A DNA stretch of 64,000 nt from Lodderomyces elongisporus (lineage: Eukaryota; Ascomycota; Pichiomycetes; Serinales; Debaryomycetaceae). Shown here in pieces: positions 1 to 9,439 of the stretch. Position 1 is the first letter of the stretch. Each line of letters starts with the position of its first letter. The position numbers were made by a program, and so were the translations under genes. The notes beneath the pieces were generated by a model. That model did not search any database, was not told where the DNA came from, and saw only the letters and a program-made list of their open reading frames with translations. Location of the stretch: positions 26,001 through 90,000 of the forward strand of contig NC_083680.1 of the NCBI RefSeq assembly GCF_030384665.1, given 5' to 3'.

Positions 1-472
1 TTGTCCGTTATCTCTCTGCTTCTGAATCCCTCGACCTCCAGTCAACATTCGTAGACCCACCACAACCTCTTAAAACCAAACTCTGGAAAATACATTTGAT
101 ACTACAATCAAAGAAAAAAAGCAAACTCCATTTTCCATCCTTTTTTTTTTGTACATAGTTCCAATTCAATTGGCGAAGGTAATCGAAAAGTATCTAATTT
201 GGATCAAAATACAGAGCGACACATATTAAAAAAAATTGGCTCTGTTTCCTTTAAATCTACAACAATCAACAATCGTTAACCCCTCAATTTTTTTTTTATT
301 TTTTTATTTTTTTTTTTGTTTCTTGTTCCTTGTTTTTTTTTGACTTTTATGAGAAACCACTAACCAATTAAGTAAATAAATACATAAACAATTAAATACA
401 ACCATACACACACGCTTTAGCACCCACAAAGACACCAATAGATAAAATAACAACTTCCAAACACATGCCTCG
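1..472. promoter_or_regulatory. Upstream region of NHX1
   Basis: No credible coding frame is visible. The stretch is AT-rich with long T tracts around 288-340 and A-rich, CAC-rich sequence just before the NHX1 start. It probably contains the NHX1 promoter and 5' leader. The first bases may belong to the 3' flank of a gene outside the window. Confidence 0.5.
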
Positions 473-2371
473 ATGTCTAGTTTGGCAATTTACACATTAA
501 AGCATTTGATCAAGCGAGCCGTGTCGGACGACTTGGACGATTCGCCGGACTTGCCAACTCCCGGTGATGACAACTTAGAAGATTCCAACCCAGTCGAAAA
601 TGAGATATTCTCCTCATGGGCATTATTCATCTTGATTTTCTTGCTCATGAGTGCATTGTGGGCATCTTATTTCTTGCAACAAAGAAGAATCAAGGCCATT
701 CATGAGACTGTATTGTCTATTTTCTGTGGAATGATTGTTGGCTTGATCATACGATTGGCACCTGGTCATTATGTCCAAGATGCAGTGAAATTCAACCCTG
801 GCTATTTCTTCAACATCCTTTTACCGCCCATTATCTTAAATAGTGGATATGAGCTACATCAGGCGAATTTCTTTAGAAATATTGGAAGTATCCTTACATT
901 TGCAATTCCAGGTACCTTTATATCCTCATTAGTGGTGGGTATCATTGTGTACATTTGGACTAAATTAGGGTTGGACAATGTCAACTTGGAGTTTGTTGAT
1001 GCCTTGGCAGTTGGAGCTACATTATCGGCTACAGACCCTGTGACAATCTTGTCCATTTTCAATGCATACAAAGTGGACCCTAAATTGTATACAATTATTT
1101 TTGGTGAATCATTACTCAATGACGCTATTTCCATTGTCATGTTTGAAACTTGTCAAAAGTTTCATGGACAACCCGTTAGATTCTCGTCGTTTTTTGAAGG
1201 TATTGGATTATTCTTGATGACATTTACCATTTCAACAATTATTGGTATTTTCATTGGTGTTTTGGTTGCATTGATATTGAAACACTCGCACATTAGAAGA
1301 TATCCACAGATTGAAACATGTTTGGTGTTGCTATTTGCATACCAGTCCTATTTCTTTTCCAATGGTGCTCACATGTCTGGTATTGTGTCATTATTATTCT
1401 GCGGAATCACCCTCAAACACTATGCTTACTACAATATGTCAAGAAGAACACAGATTGCTACGAAGTACGTGTTCCAACTTCTTGCACAATTATCAGAAAA
1501 CTTTATCTTTATTTATCTTGGACTTTCATTATTCACTGAGGTTGAACTTGTGTTTAAACCATTATTGATCATTGTTGCATTCATCTCCATATGTGTTGCT
1601 AGGTGGTCAGCAGTGTTCCCGCTTTCTAGGTTCCTCAACTTTGTTTACCGTGCAAGACTCGAAAAGTATAGCGGTATTGTCAATTCACCAGGCGGATTAG
1701 GATTGAGTGTGCCCGACGAGATCAGCCACTCGTATCAGATGATGATCTTTTGGGCCGGTCTTCGTGGTGCTGTTGGTGTGGCATTGGCGATGGGGTTCAA
1801 GGGTGAAGCCAAGTGGACTTTATTGGCCACAGTCTTGGTTGTTGTGGTTCTTACAGTGATTTTGTTTGGTGGAACTACCGCGTCAATGTTGGAAATCCTT
1901 GGTATCAAGATTGGATGTGTTGACGAGAGCGCAGAGTCTGATGATGAGTTTGACATTGAAGCACCTAGATTGTCGCATTTGCCTCCACAGACAATGGGAA
2001 GTCGAAGGTTTGCCAAGTCGCCAAAAATCAATCCGTTTAAAGATAACATTGCGTCGAGTACCAATTCTTCTGTTAATAATCTTCTTGACGCAGACTCTGA
2101 TCCAAATATTGGAGCTGAAGCAGACGACGAAGTTGAAGGAGCATTTGCAAGTGATGTGGATGAAATGCTGGATGTACCAGCATCATCAAGAAATAGCTAT
2201 GCTAACGCAAACAATGATAGAGGTGTACTCGGTGCAATTCTCAGTGCCGAAGAGCATGCCAAGTGGTTTACAAGATTTGACGAAGAGGTTCTTAAGCCGG
2301 TATTGTTGGATACATTACCCAATACGCAAAATGGTAATTCAAATAACCCCAATGGAATGAGAAGAGATTAA
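473..2371 (+). CDS. NHX1: Endosomal/vacuolar Na+(K+)/H+ exchanger Nhx1
   Basis: This 632-residue membrane protein belongs to the CPA1 sodium/proton exchanger family. The family exchanges cytosolic Na+ or K+ for lumenal protons in late endosomes and the vacuole, which sets compartment pH and supports vesicle traffic. About a dozen hydrophobic segments fill residues 45-480. The family's FFxxLLPPI-type segment appears near residue 112 as YFFNILLPPI, and the late conserved block FWAGLRGAVGVALAMG lies near residues 424-440. The last ~150 residues form a hydrophilic acidic and Ser/Asn-rich cytosolic tail. Length and motifs fit Nhx1 rather than the longer plasma-membrane Nha1/Cnh1 type. The ATG at 473 is the first in frame. 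The gene converges on NDC1 with 117 bp between the stop codons. Confidence 0.93.
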   Translation: MSSLAIYTLKHLIKRAVSDDLDDSPDLPTPGDDNLEDSNPVENEIFSSWALFILIFLLMSALWASYFLQQRRIKAIHETVLSIFCGMIVGLIIRLAPGHYVQDAVKFNPGYFFNILLPPIILNSGYELHQANFFRNIGSILTFAIPGTFISSLVVGIIVYIWTKLGLDNVNLEFVDALAVGATLSATDPVTILSIFNAYKVDPKLYTIIFGESLLNDAISIVMFETCQKFHGQPVRFSSFFEGIGLFLMTFTISTIIGIFIGVLVALILKHSHIRRYPQIETCLVLLFAYQSYFFSNGAHMSGIVSLLFCGITLKHYAYYNMSRRTQIATKYVFQLLAQLSENFIFIYLGLSLFTEVELVFKPLLIIVAFISICVARWSAVFPLSRFLNFVYRARLEKYSGIVNSPGGLGLSVPDEISHSYQMMIFWAGLRGAVGVALAMGFKGEAKWTLLATVLVVVVLTVILFGGTTASMLEILGIKIGCVDESAESDDEFDIEAPRLSHLPPQTMGSRRFAKSPKINPFKDNIASSTNSSVNNLLDADSDPNIGAEADDEVEGAFASDVDEMLDVPASSRNSYANANNDRGVLGAILSAEEHAKWFTRFDEEVLKPVLLDTLPNTQNGNSNNPNGMRRD

Positions 2372-2488
2372 CTAGAGTGAGTTTGTGAAAGAGAGAGTGT
2401 GTGTGAAAGAGGAATGGGTCGATACGAAAAAAAAAAAAAACAAATGCGAATATTTTAATTCAAGTTTATAGATTCATAACTACTTATT

Positions 2489-4441
2489 CTAAATTGCCAA
2501 CCCCCTTCTTTCTGACTGTTGCTTTTCTGCAATGACAATATCAATAACCCATTTTGCCAACTTGTAGGTCTTTTGGCTCAAGTTCAAGTCATTCAACTGG
2601 CTGTTGAATTGAACACAAAGTTCATAAAACTCATGCATAGCCAAATTTCTGATATGATAAATCAACAGCTTTCTTGATTGACCTTTGGTGTATATGGATG
2701 CAGGTGGTAAGTCAACATAATTGGTAGATGTGCTAACAATGCGTTCAAAAATGTTCAAGGTCAGGGTAATGTCTGCTGGCGAAACTATTGCCCATAAATC
2801 TTCTTCAACAGATCGTTGGAGTAAATTTGAAAGCGAAATGATGGCATTACCAACATTCACAGGGTTTCTTACTCTAGACTCGGCATCTCTCTTTACAGTG
2901 ATTCTGAATATCAACCCTGCTTTTGTTTGCAAAAATTGGTTTTTGTATTCATAGATGACCGTATCAATCTTGAAACTAGCAATCTGTTTGCGTATAGTAG
3001 GCGGTACGTACGTTTTAATAAGTGATTGCAATGGGAGTGTAACTTCTTTATTCCATATATGCCACAATTTATTTTCAATCGACCGTTTTGTATTGTTGGA
3101 TAATTTCTCGTTTGACCTTGCAATGTTACCCCTGGTAGTGGTTCCACTTGCACCAGAATTTGCACCAGAACTTGCACCAGAACTTGCACCAGAACTTGCA
3201 CCGGAACTTGTTGTTGACCGTAAGCTGGAGTACGTGTAGGAGTTGCCAAAGATTTTACTATCATCTTCATCCTCATCCAAGTATCTCACTTTTTTACCTA
3301 CATCTCTAGCCTTGATATCGTGCAAGCTTCTGTGGCTAATGGCATCGCTAGCCTCTCGAATCACAAGTGAACATTCTTCATACAACGCAGGCCATATATC
3401 TTCTTTCTTTCCACGTGCACTGAACAACGCTAAACGCATCTTTATTGCTTCTTTGTCCCTGCTAGTGGCAAGATAAGATAACTCTTGGAATGCAGTCAAT
3501 CTACTCAATTCGTGGGTTGATGACACATTAGAGAGCCCCGAAATCAAACATTTTAAAGGCTCGGGGCTGTATGAAGAAATAGGTTTATCGCCATCTAGAC
3601 ACCCAATAGTCGCATAAACATCGAAAACGTGATTTGCAAACTCCCAACTGAGTAAAACAGTAAAAGACAAGTAGGCGACTTTAAAGTATGTTGCAAATGT
3701 AGTGTTTCTTGGTGGTAAAGTAGTATCTATTCCAATCAAGGCAAGTGGGAACAATACTTTATACAAGTATGGCTTGATGATCCAATATATGAAAGGATTT
3801 GCAAATGTGAATACAATGTTTAATCCAAGGGCGTTACCCACTGCTTGTGGCACATGTGAAAAAAGAGTTTTCTCGAGTTTGTTTCTAAAGTTGCCAATTT
3901 CGAAGCAGAGTCTGTTTCTTTGAAATATCAATTGATTTGCCGAGTAGAAAGCAGCAAGCATAATTGAGCTCACCCAATACTGGACCCACTCATCATTCAA
4001 TTGCGGATTCTGTCTATACTCTTTGGACACCAAATAGTAATCAAAAGTAAATGGCAAATTGAAGATAAAGACTCCATAGAAAAGGATAGCCGATACAACG
4101 TGAAATAATGTGATGTGGATGAATGTTTTGGAAAATAATGAGTGGTAAACTTGAGTCGCAAGGGTCTTGTGCAGAGAGTATTCCACGGTTGAAAATCCTT
4201 TCCTCGCTTGTCTAATCATTGTTAAAGCAGTAAAGAACAATGGCCCTTTAACAAACAATGAGACCAAGATTTGGTTCCAAGAAACCCAAGAGGATGCATG
4301 ATGGAGGTCTAGTAGAAAAATGAGGATGATGGATAAAATGATATTGACATTGAGGACGTAGTTTAGTCGTTTATTGTATACTTTTTTGAAAAGACGATGA
4401 TACTCGTCTTTGGCAATGTGTTTAGGAGCTGGTTCCAGCAT
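2489..4441 (-). CDS. NDC1: Nuclear pore / spindle pole body membrane protein Ndc1
   Basis: This 650-residue protein resembles Ndc1, the integral membrane nucleoporin that anchors nuclear pores. In yeast Ndc1 also inserts the duplicated spindle pole body into the nuclear envelope. The N-terminal ~290 residues hold about six hydrophobic segments, and the rest is soluble, as in the family. Around residues 410-432 a 12-bp DNA repeat codes for a Gly-Ala-Ser-Ser repeat, probably a flexible linker. The frame stays open to a TTG two codons upstream, so the ATG at 4441 is used as the start. A run of nine C residues on the sense strand lies 31 nt before it. The gene is downstream of PET123 on the same strand. 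The call rests on overall topology and block similarity rather than a catalytic motif. Confidence 0.85.
   Translation of the reverse strand: MLEPAPKHIAKDEYHRLFKKVYNKRLNYVLNVNIILSIILIFLLDLHHASSWVSWNQILVSLFVKGPLFFTALTMIRQARKGFSTVEYSLHKTLATQVYHSLFSKTFIHITLFHVVSAILFYGVFIFNLPFTFDYYLVSKEYRQNPQLNDEWVQYWVSSIMLAAFYSANQLIFQRNRLCFEIGNFRNKLEKTLFSHVPQAVGNALGLNIVFTFANPFIYWIIKPYLYKVLFPLALIGIDTTLPPRNTTFATYFKVAYLSFTVLLSWEFANHVFDVYATIGCLDGDKPISSYSPEPLKCLISGLSNVSSTHELSRLTAFQELSYLATSRDKEAIKMRLALFSARGKKEDIWPALYEECSLVIREASDAISHRSLHDIKARDVGKKVRYLDEDEDDSKIFGNSYTYSSLRSTTSSGASSGASSGASSGANSGASGTTTRGNIARSNEKLSNNTKRSIENKLWHIWNKEVTLPLQSLIKTYVPPTIRKQIASFKIDTVIYEYKNQFLQTKAGLIFRITVKRDAESRVRNPVNVGNAIISLSNLLQRSVEEDLWAIVSPADITLTLNIFERIVSTSTNYVDLPPASIYTKGQSRKLLIYHIRNLAMHEFYELCVQFNSQLNDLNLSQKTYKLAKWVIDIVIAEKQQSERRGLAI
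3148..3212. repeat. 12-bp tandem repeat inside NDC1
   Basis: About five copies of the unit GCACCAGAACTT, as read on the plus strand, are present with a few substitutions. The reading frame is kept. On the coding strand the repeat encodes a Gly-Ala-Ser-Ser type repeat in the soluble part of Ndc1. Confidence 0.9.
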
Positions 4442-4885
4442 TGGCAAGGAAAGGTGTTTGTCAATTGAAAAGGGGGGGGGAAATAAAACAGGATCAAAAA
4501 CAACAGTAAGTAGTTGGTCTTCGAAATGGTTGTTATTACTTCTTTGCTTCTTAGCTTCTTAGCTTCTTTGCTTTTTTTCCCTCTTTCCTCTTTCCTCTTT
4601 CCTCCTTTCCTCTTTTGATCAATATTTTTTTTTTTCGTTCGCTCAGCTCCATCTTTCAGCGCGTTTCTGATTAAAATGAGTAAGCTCCAATTACGATGCT
4701 GTTTTCAATGAAACATCTTGCTGGATTGCAGAAGTTGATCATTTTTCTGCTCAAAGAAAAACCATTGAAAGAAATACATAATTTGTTGTCACATTTTACA
4801 ATTTTTAGCCTAGTATCAAACAACTAGCTTTTTTCATTTTTTTTTCTTATCTATATATTTATATATACATGAACCCACATTTCTT
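4442..4885. promoter_or_regulatory. NDC1 promoter and PET123 3' flank
   Basis: No gene is seen. The region holds a G9 run at 4472-4480 and a dense CT-rich tract around 4540-4618 made of repeated GCTTCTTA and TTTCCTC units. A short AT stretch near 4852-4870 flanks the PET123 stop. On the NDC1 sense strand the CT tract reads as a GA-rich promoter element. Confidence 0.5.
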
Positions 4886-5782
4886 TCAATCGTGGAAGTT
4901 TGCTTGCGCTTCTCTTCGTACTTGTTCTCTTGTACCATTAAGTGCATCTTTAACTTGGTTCAAACCTGGCTTACGATCGATTTCACCAAGGATGACATCT
5001 GCAATCACACTTTCATTAATTCTTGAAATTCCATTATCCTTACGAACTCCAGAGATCTTGTTATCCACAGTCATAACGCTTGATGCAAACGCACCTTCGT
5101 CGAGCTCAAATGCCTTGTGAATGGCATCCTCAAGTTGAGCCTCGTTGGTGATATACTTACCAGCCTCATGGTACAACTCCAAAAGCTTCTGTGCTTTTTC
5201 CTCCTTATCTTGCAATTCCTTGGCATTTCTATTGAGATTTCTTTGCTGCTTAATCAATTCCTTCTCCTCAGCAGTTCTGGGCCTGATCATATTAGATTCC
5301 AATATCTTTTGTATAGTTGGCAAAGACGACACTTCAGATGATCCTGCTGCAATCTCTGCATCGAATCGCCGCTGTCTCTCCAAATTTTGCATATGTATCT
5401 TCTCCTTTATCTCGTCGATGGCTTTCAAACGCTTTTCTTCTTCTAGATAAGCCTCTTTCAAAAACTCTGCTCTGTAGTATGCCCTTCTTTGTTCGTCTCT
5501 TTCCACATCAGGTAACTCATTCATTTCTTTCAAAGTCATTGAAGGATACTTGATTTCCTTGATTTTTTCTTCAACTGTAATGTATTTACGTGCTGGCGTT
5601 TGACGTGGAAGAGGAACACCTTTGATTACTGGTGTGGGAACACCTTCAGCATACCCACTTTCCTTGGAGTCTTCAATCTCTTGCTCCCAGTTCTTTAATG
5701 GACGCACGGGTCTGCGGAAAATGTCCCTAGTCTTGGGCAAGATACCAGACTTGCCGCCAAATTTCAATGCTCCCTTCCCCAT
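4886..5782 (-). CDS. PET123: Mitochondrial small-subunit ribosomal protein Pet123 (mS26)
   Basis: This 298-residue basic protein starts MGKGALKFGGKSGILPKTR, closely matching the N-terminus of yeast Pet123, a fungal-type component of the mitochondrial ribosome small subunit. Residues ~80-215 are charged and predicted to be helical, including the block ending in ELLELYHEAGKYITNEAQL, which recalls the Pet123 segment around LLNLYHVANEFI. The length is near that of the S. cerevisiae protein (318). There is no obvious cleavable presequence, which fits family members that keep their N-terminus. The ATG at 5782 begins the conserved MGKG motif, so the start is secure. MUS81 lies upstream on the same strand, 443 bp away. 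Confidence 0.9.
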   Translation of the reverse strand: MGKGALKFGGKSGILPKTRDIFRRPVRPLKNWEQEIEDSKESGYAEGVPTPVIKGVPLPRQTPARKYITVEEKIKEIKYPSMTLKEMNELPDVERDEQRRAYYRAEFLKEAYLEEEKRLKAIDEIKEKIHMQNLERQRRFDAEIAAGSSEVSSLPTIQKILESNMIRPRTAEEKELIKQQRNLNRNAKELQDKEEKAQKLLELYHEAGKYITNEAQLEDAIHKAFELDEGAFASSVMTVDNKISGVRKDNGISRINESVIADVILGEIDRKPGLNQVKDALNGTREQVRREAQANFHD

Positions 5783-6225
5783 TGTTGTTCAAAAAGATAT
5801 GTGATGTGCTTTGACTACTGGAGTGTACGTGGTTTAGTTTGCACCTAGTTCGATCTAACTTGGTATGGAGTAGGTATAGTGGTTTTTTTTTTCTTTTCTT
5901 CTTCTTCTTCTTCTTCTTCTTCTTCTTCGTCTTGTTTGTTTGTTTGTTTGAGACGATTGAGAGAAAAAAAAAAAAAAGAAAAATTTATCACTACACTCGG
6001 TTTTTTATTTCATACAGTATATAACAAATATATATATTTATTTTTTTCCTTGAGACCTTTTTCTTTCGTGCAAGAAACACAAAAAAAGGCGCTCATGCAC
6101 TTATTGATCTTTTATTAGAGTTAAATAATTCACTCCTACAAAGTAAGAAATCACTACAATACCAACAGTAGTGTAATAGGTTTTGCCAACTCCAACTCCT
6201 TAGTGAACCACTCTACAGTTTACCA
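5783..6225. promoter_or_regulatory. PET123 promoter / MUS81 3' flank with CTT microsatellite
   Basis: The region is gene-free. It contains a (CTT)n microsatellite at about 5898-5928, followed by GTTT repeats and an A13-type run. On the PET123 sense strand the CTT repeat reads as GAA. AT-rich sequence around 6005-6050 may serve in MUS81 3' end formation. Confidence 0.5.
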
Positions 6226-8133
6226 CTATACTGAGCCCCAAACATCATAGACTTTCTCCAGTAAAACCTTTCCTATCTTTTTGTTTCCTACTTGATGCTT
6301 GAACTCATCAGATAAAAGAACTTTTTTCGAGTCCACTGAAGCTTGTGCATGCTGAACATGGTAAAACTCAATTAGATTCTTGGGAGTGGGGAACCGACTT
6401 TGAATGACAACCGCCTTCTCTAATGAACACCCTTTAATGGTCATCAACATTAGTATGAACAATTCCTTAACTGTCATTTGAGACGTCTTGCCCAACATGT
6501 TTTGAAAGCTTGAGAATAAATGTGCGCACGCGTAGTTGGCTCTAGCCTCAAATTTGTGTCGGAAACTAGTCAATAATTGATGATACTGTTCCTGGTTCTC
6601 GATATCCCTTGGTTTTAGCACTATTAGATTGGTCTCTGTCATTCTTTCTTCAATAACTTTGGTCAATAGCACCAAAAAATCTGTCGTCTCGTCTATATCC
6701 TTGAATCGTCGCAAGTAAATATTAGCATTGGTCATTATTTGTGATATACTAGTTTGCACTGAATCAAGGGTCGAATAGCCGCGCTCCTTGGCAAATGACA
6801 CCTCTTCGACCAAATAATAGCAATGGCTAATCCCAGTTTTTTTCATTCGGTTTTTTTGTTCTTGAAACCTGCCATCTCTAATGGAATCACACAAGTCGTC
6901 AATTCTTTTTCTCTCGCAAAGATAATTCAAAACAGCTTCTTTACCTGTTTGCTTATGCTTTGCCACCCAAATAGTATCTCCGCATGATAGAGACTTGGCA
7001 TCGCAAACAACACCAGCACCTTCCACTTTTCTTTGGAAAAAATCTCTCTCTTGTTTTGACCTCACTTCTCGATTATCTATATACAATACAATGTCATACT
7101 CATTCCTGCTCCATATCTCATATTTTGTTCCCTCATACGTTCGACTCGATGCATCATGAGCTGATTTTTTTGCTAAGGTTTTTGCATTTTCCCCTGAACC
7201 AGGTACATGTGTAAAATTAGATAGAATCGGTGTAGTGTCTTGTTGCACTACACGTTGAAGGTCATTAGTGGTGATTTCCGATGTCATTTTATTGGAAATG
7301 GGCGACGATTGCTCATATGTTGTGTCGAGCCTCAATCCATTGTCATAAGAAGTATTTGCCATGGTATGATGTAAAGGAGAAGACTCGATATCCACAGCCT
7401 CTTTCAACTTGGTTGCAAGCTCTTTACCTTCTTCGGTCAAAAAATAATACTTTGGAGACCGACCAGTGGAGTAAACCAAATCCTTTGTCATTAATGTCTT
7501 GATCGAATCCCAAGCTGAATGGAACGCGGTGTTTGAGACAGTAAATGACTTGTCACAATACTTTGATGCAACAGACGTGATTTGATCTCGAGTCATACCA
7601 TGTCCTTCCCCATCTTGTAAGTATAGTGTGATCATAATGGCAAATGCACCTGAACGGTGTTTTGGTACATAATTTGCTGTACTTCTTGCTCTTTTTGCTT
7701 TTTTGGCTCGTTTTTCTGGGCTTTGACTATCCCGATTTTTGTCTTGTTCCTCTGCTTCGTCAGCTCTGCTACTCAATGCTTTTCTGCGTGCCTCCACTTC
7801 ATCCAAGAATCCATGTGGTGGCTCCCATCCATTTTCTTTGCAGAGCTGTAACACCCTATCCCTCAATGATTCTGCTGTTTTAACTCCAATGTACCTAATC
7901 AGTTTTAGTGTGCGCGTGTCGATTATCGGATCTGGAAATCGCTTGACTTGGCCCAATATTCGATTATACAAGACGGCCATCTTGGATCCAATTTTCGTAG
8001 CTTTTATTGCGTCATCTTTTATCCACTCAATCACATATGGTTTGAAATCACTAGGCACTTCTTTCAGTTCCGATACTAAAGAGGATGTTGTTGTTGTTGG
8101 TGGTGGTGGTGGTGTCTGTGGTGTTGTTGACAT
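6226..8133 (-). CDS. MUS81: Structure-specific endonuclease subunit Mus81
   Basis: This 635-residue protein is the catalytic subunit of the Mus81-Mms4 nuclease, which cuts 3' flaps, stalled forks and nicked Holliday junctions during recombination. A helix-hairpin-helix region (~20-105) is followed by a basic linker and a winged-helix region (~160-250). The ERCC4-type nuclease domain runs from about 345 to 480. Its signature is visible: YIDNREVRSKQERDFF near 350, GDTIW near 378 and ERKRIDD near 404, which together give the metal-binding GDx(n)ERKx3D motif. The C-terminus carries a second HhH-like region. A TTG lies two codons upstream, but the ATG at 8133 is used. The N-terminus is Pro/Thr-rich from a small GGT/GTT repeat. 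It is divergent from SME1. Confidence 0.95.
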   Translation of the reverse strand: MSTTPQTPPPPPTTTTSSLVSELKEVPSDFKPYVIEWIKDDAIKATKIGSKMAVLYNRILGQVKRFPDPIIDTRTLKLIRYIGVKTAESLRDRVLQLCKENGWEPPHGFLDEVEARRKALSSRADEAEEQDKNRDSQSPEKRAKKAKRARSTANYVPKHRSGAFAIMITLYLQDGEGHGMTRDQITSVASKYCDKSFTVSNTAFHSAWDSIKTLMTKDLVYSTGRSPKYYFLTEEGKELATKLKEAVDIESSPLHHTMANTSYDNGLRLDTTYEQSSPISNKMTSEITTNDLQRVVQQDTTPILSNFTHVPGSGENAKTLAKKSAHDASSRTYEGTKYEIWSRNEYDIVLYIDNREVRSKQERDFFQRKVEGAGVVCDAKSLSCGDTIWVAKHKQTGKEAVLNYLCERKRIDDLCDSIRDGRFQEQKNRMKKTGISHCYYLVEEVSFAKERGYSTLDSVQTSISQIMTNANIYLRRFKDIDETTDFLVLLTKVIEERMTETNLIVLKPRDIENQEQYHQLLTSFRHKFEARANYACAHLFSSFQNMLGKTSQMTVKELFILMLMTIKGCSLEKAVVIQSRFPTPKNLIEFYHVQHAQASVDSKKVLLSDEFKHQVGNKKIGKVLLEKVYDVWGSV

Positions 8134-8372
8134 TTTCAAGTCATGTATTCATTGCCAGTTGATGTTTCGTAGATTTGTGTGTACAAGAAAACAAAAAATA
8201 AAATAAAAACGCCGCGTATTAGCAGAAAAGAAAATTTCTAGAAGCGAATACAATAATTGTTTTTTATTTCTCATCCATCCATCAGCATCCATCAGTGTCA
8301 ACATTCAATACCTACTGAGTACAATAAATTTGTCTACAAATATACATATATATACACACGCACAATCATAAT
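8134..8372. promoter_or_regulatory. Divergent MUS81-SME1 promoter
   Basis: Only 239 bp separates the two start codons, so the two genes share this intergenic region as a bidirectional promoter. It is AT-rich, with an A/T track around 8190-8215 and a TATATATACAC stretch shortly before SME1. No specific operator was recognised. Confidence 0.6.
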
Positions 8373-8633
8373 ATGTCATCACAATCACTAAAAAAGTCTA
8401 ATCTTCCACCAATAAACTTGATATTCAAGTTTCTACAACAACAATCACTTGTCACAATCTGGCTATACGAACAGATAGATTACCGAATTCAGGGAAAGAT
8501 TCTTGGGTTTGATGAATTTATGAATCTCGTGGTAGACGAAGCCGAAGAACTAGCGGATGGGAAAAGAACAAAGTTGGGGCGCTTGCTTTTAAAAGGAGAT
8601 ACGATCACGTTGATATCAAGTTTAGATGTATAG
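8373..8633 (+). CDS. SME1: Small nuclear ribonucleoprotein Sm E
   Basis: This 86-residue Sm-fold protein is a subunit of the heptameric Sm ring that assembles on the U-rich site of U1, U2, U4 and U5 snRNAs. It supports snRNP biogenesis and pre-mRNA splicing in the nucleus. The Sm1 motif runs through WLYEQIDYRIQGKILGFDEFMNLVVDEAEE, and the Sm2 motif through LGRLLLKGDTITLISSL near the C-terminus. The block FDEFMNLVVDEAEE is typical of SmE. The length is slightly below that of the S. cerevisiae protein (94). The ATG at 8373 gives the expected N-terminal extension before the Sm fold. No intron is needed. Confidence 0.96.
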   Translation: MSSQSLKKSNLPPINLIFKFLQQQSLVTIWLYEQIDYRIQGKILGFDEFMNLVVDEAEELADGKRTKLGRLLLKGDTITLISSLDV

Positions 8634-8649
8634 AACTGAAAGCTTGGTA

Positions 8650-8719
8650 GCGATATGGCGATATGGCGATATGGCTATATGGCGATGTGGCGATATACGA
8701 GATGGCGATATACGATATG
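8650..8719. repeat. Degenerate 8-bp minisatellite downstream of SME1
   Basis: About nine imperfect copies of GCGATATG follow one another, with two 7-bp units and some substitutions (GCTATATG, GCGATGTG, GCGATATA). The repeat begins 17 bp after the SME1 stop, so it probably lies in the SME1 3' UTR or terminator. It does not code for an obvious protein. Confidence 0.85.
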
Positions 8720-8768
8720 GCATCGCAGTTTTTAGCATGGTTGTATTATTAGCATGTTTCTGTTTAAT

Positions 8769-9134
8769 TTAGTTTAGGATAAATTTGACACGTTTGGGCA
8801 GGCCCGCTGAGGTGCTTATGGGCTCTACAACTTTAGAGTCGTTTTCAACTTTTCGTCGCAGCGCTCTCATTCGTCTTTGCTCGTCTGTTAACATCTTCTT
8901 ATATTTACTTATCTGCTGCCCTCGCTTATCAAAAGCTTCTCTTTTCCTCTCTGGAGATTTTATTTTAACTTGTGATAAATGGATAGCTGATAACGCTTCC
9001 TTGGATAATTTGAGTTTGACTATAAACAGTTGCTGGTGCAGAATCGGCAGATGCGAGCGCGTTGATAATGGTGGTTGCCGGTCTTGATGCTGATGAAAGT
9101 GATGTCGTCGCAGCTTTGTCAAACAATCTCGCAT
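8769..9134 (-). CDS. Possible small basic protein, unrecognised
   Basis: An ATG-initiated frame of 121 codons runs on the minus strand between SME1 and RAD52. I do not recognise it. The C-terminal ~75 residues are rich in Lys/Arg and Glu and look helical, around KYKKMLTDEQRRMRALRRKV, with natural-looking codons. The first ~45 residues use rare codons such as CGA and CTG. Over that stretch a different minus-strand frame, open from about 9214 to 8965, has a far more natural composition around ARLFDKAATTSLSSASRP. That other frame has no ATG. The locus may be a split gene with an unseen intron, a frameshifted gene, or noncoding. It is divergent from RAD52. Confidence 0.35.
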   Translation of the reverse strand: MRDCLTKLRRHHFHQHQDRQPPLSTRSHLPILHQQLFIVKLKLSKEALSAIHLSQVKIKSPERKREAFDKRGQQISKYKKMLTDEQRRMRALRRKVENDSKVVEPISTSAGLPKRVKFILN

Positions 9135-9439
9135 ACTTCAATATTATAAAGTGTATACAGTTTGATAATATTATATCCTTTCTTTTTTTTATATATAAAT
9201 ACAGTTTCTGTTGCAATTATACCTGTGAGTGAGGTGTGAAAGAGGGAGCAAGTGCAAATAGATTATAAGCTCTATTAATTATTTTTTCTTAAAAAAAAAA
9301 AAAGAGAGAAACGAAAAAGGCTCGCGTGAACTTTCGGTGTGGTTTTTGCAACACGTCCTTCTACTGCCATCCTTAACTAACTTTACCAACTTTTTCATTC
9401 ATAATTCATCATCATCTCCTTACCATCCTCACAACCGTG
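9135..9439. promoter_or_regulatory. RAD52 promoter region
   Basis: This is the sequence between the doubtful minus-strand frame and the RAD52 ATG. It holds AT-rich stretches at 9150-9210, an A14 run near 9291-9304, and CAT/TCC-rich leader sequence just before the start. No MCB (ACGCGT) element was seen. Confidence 0.45.
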
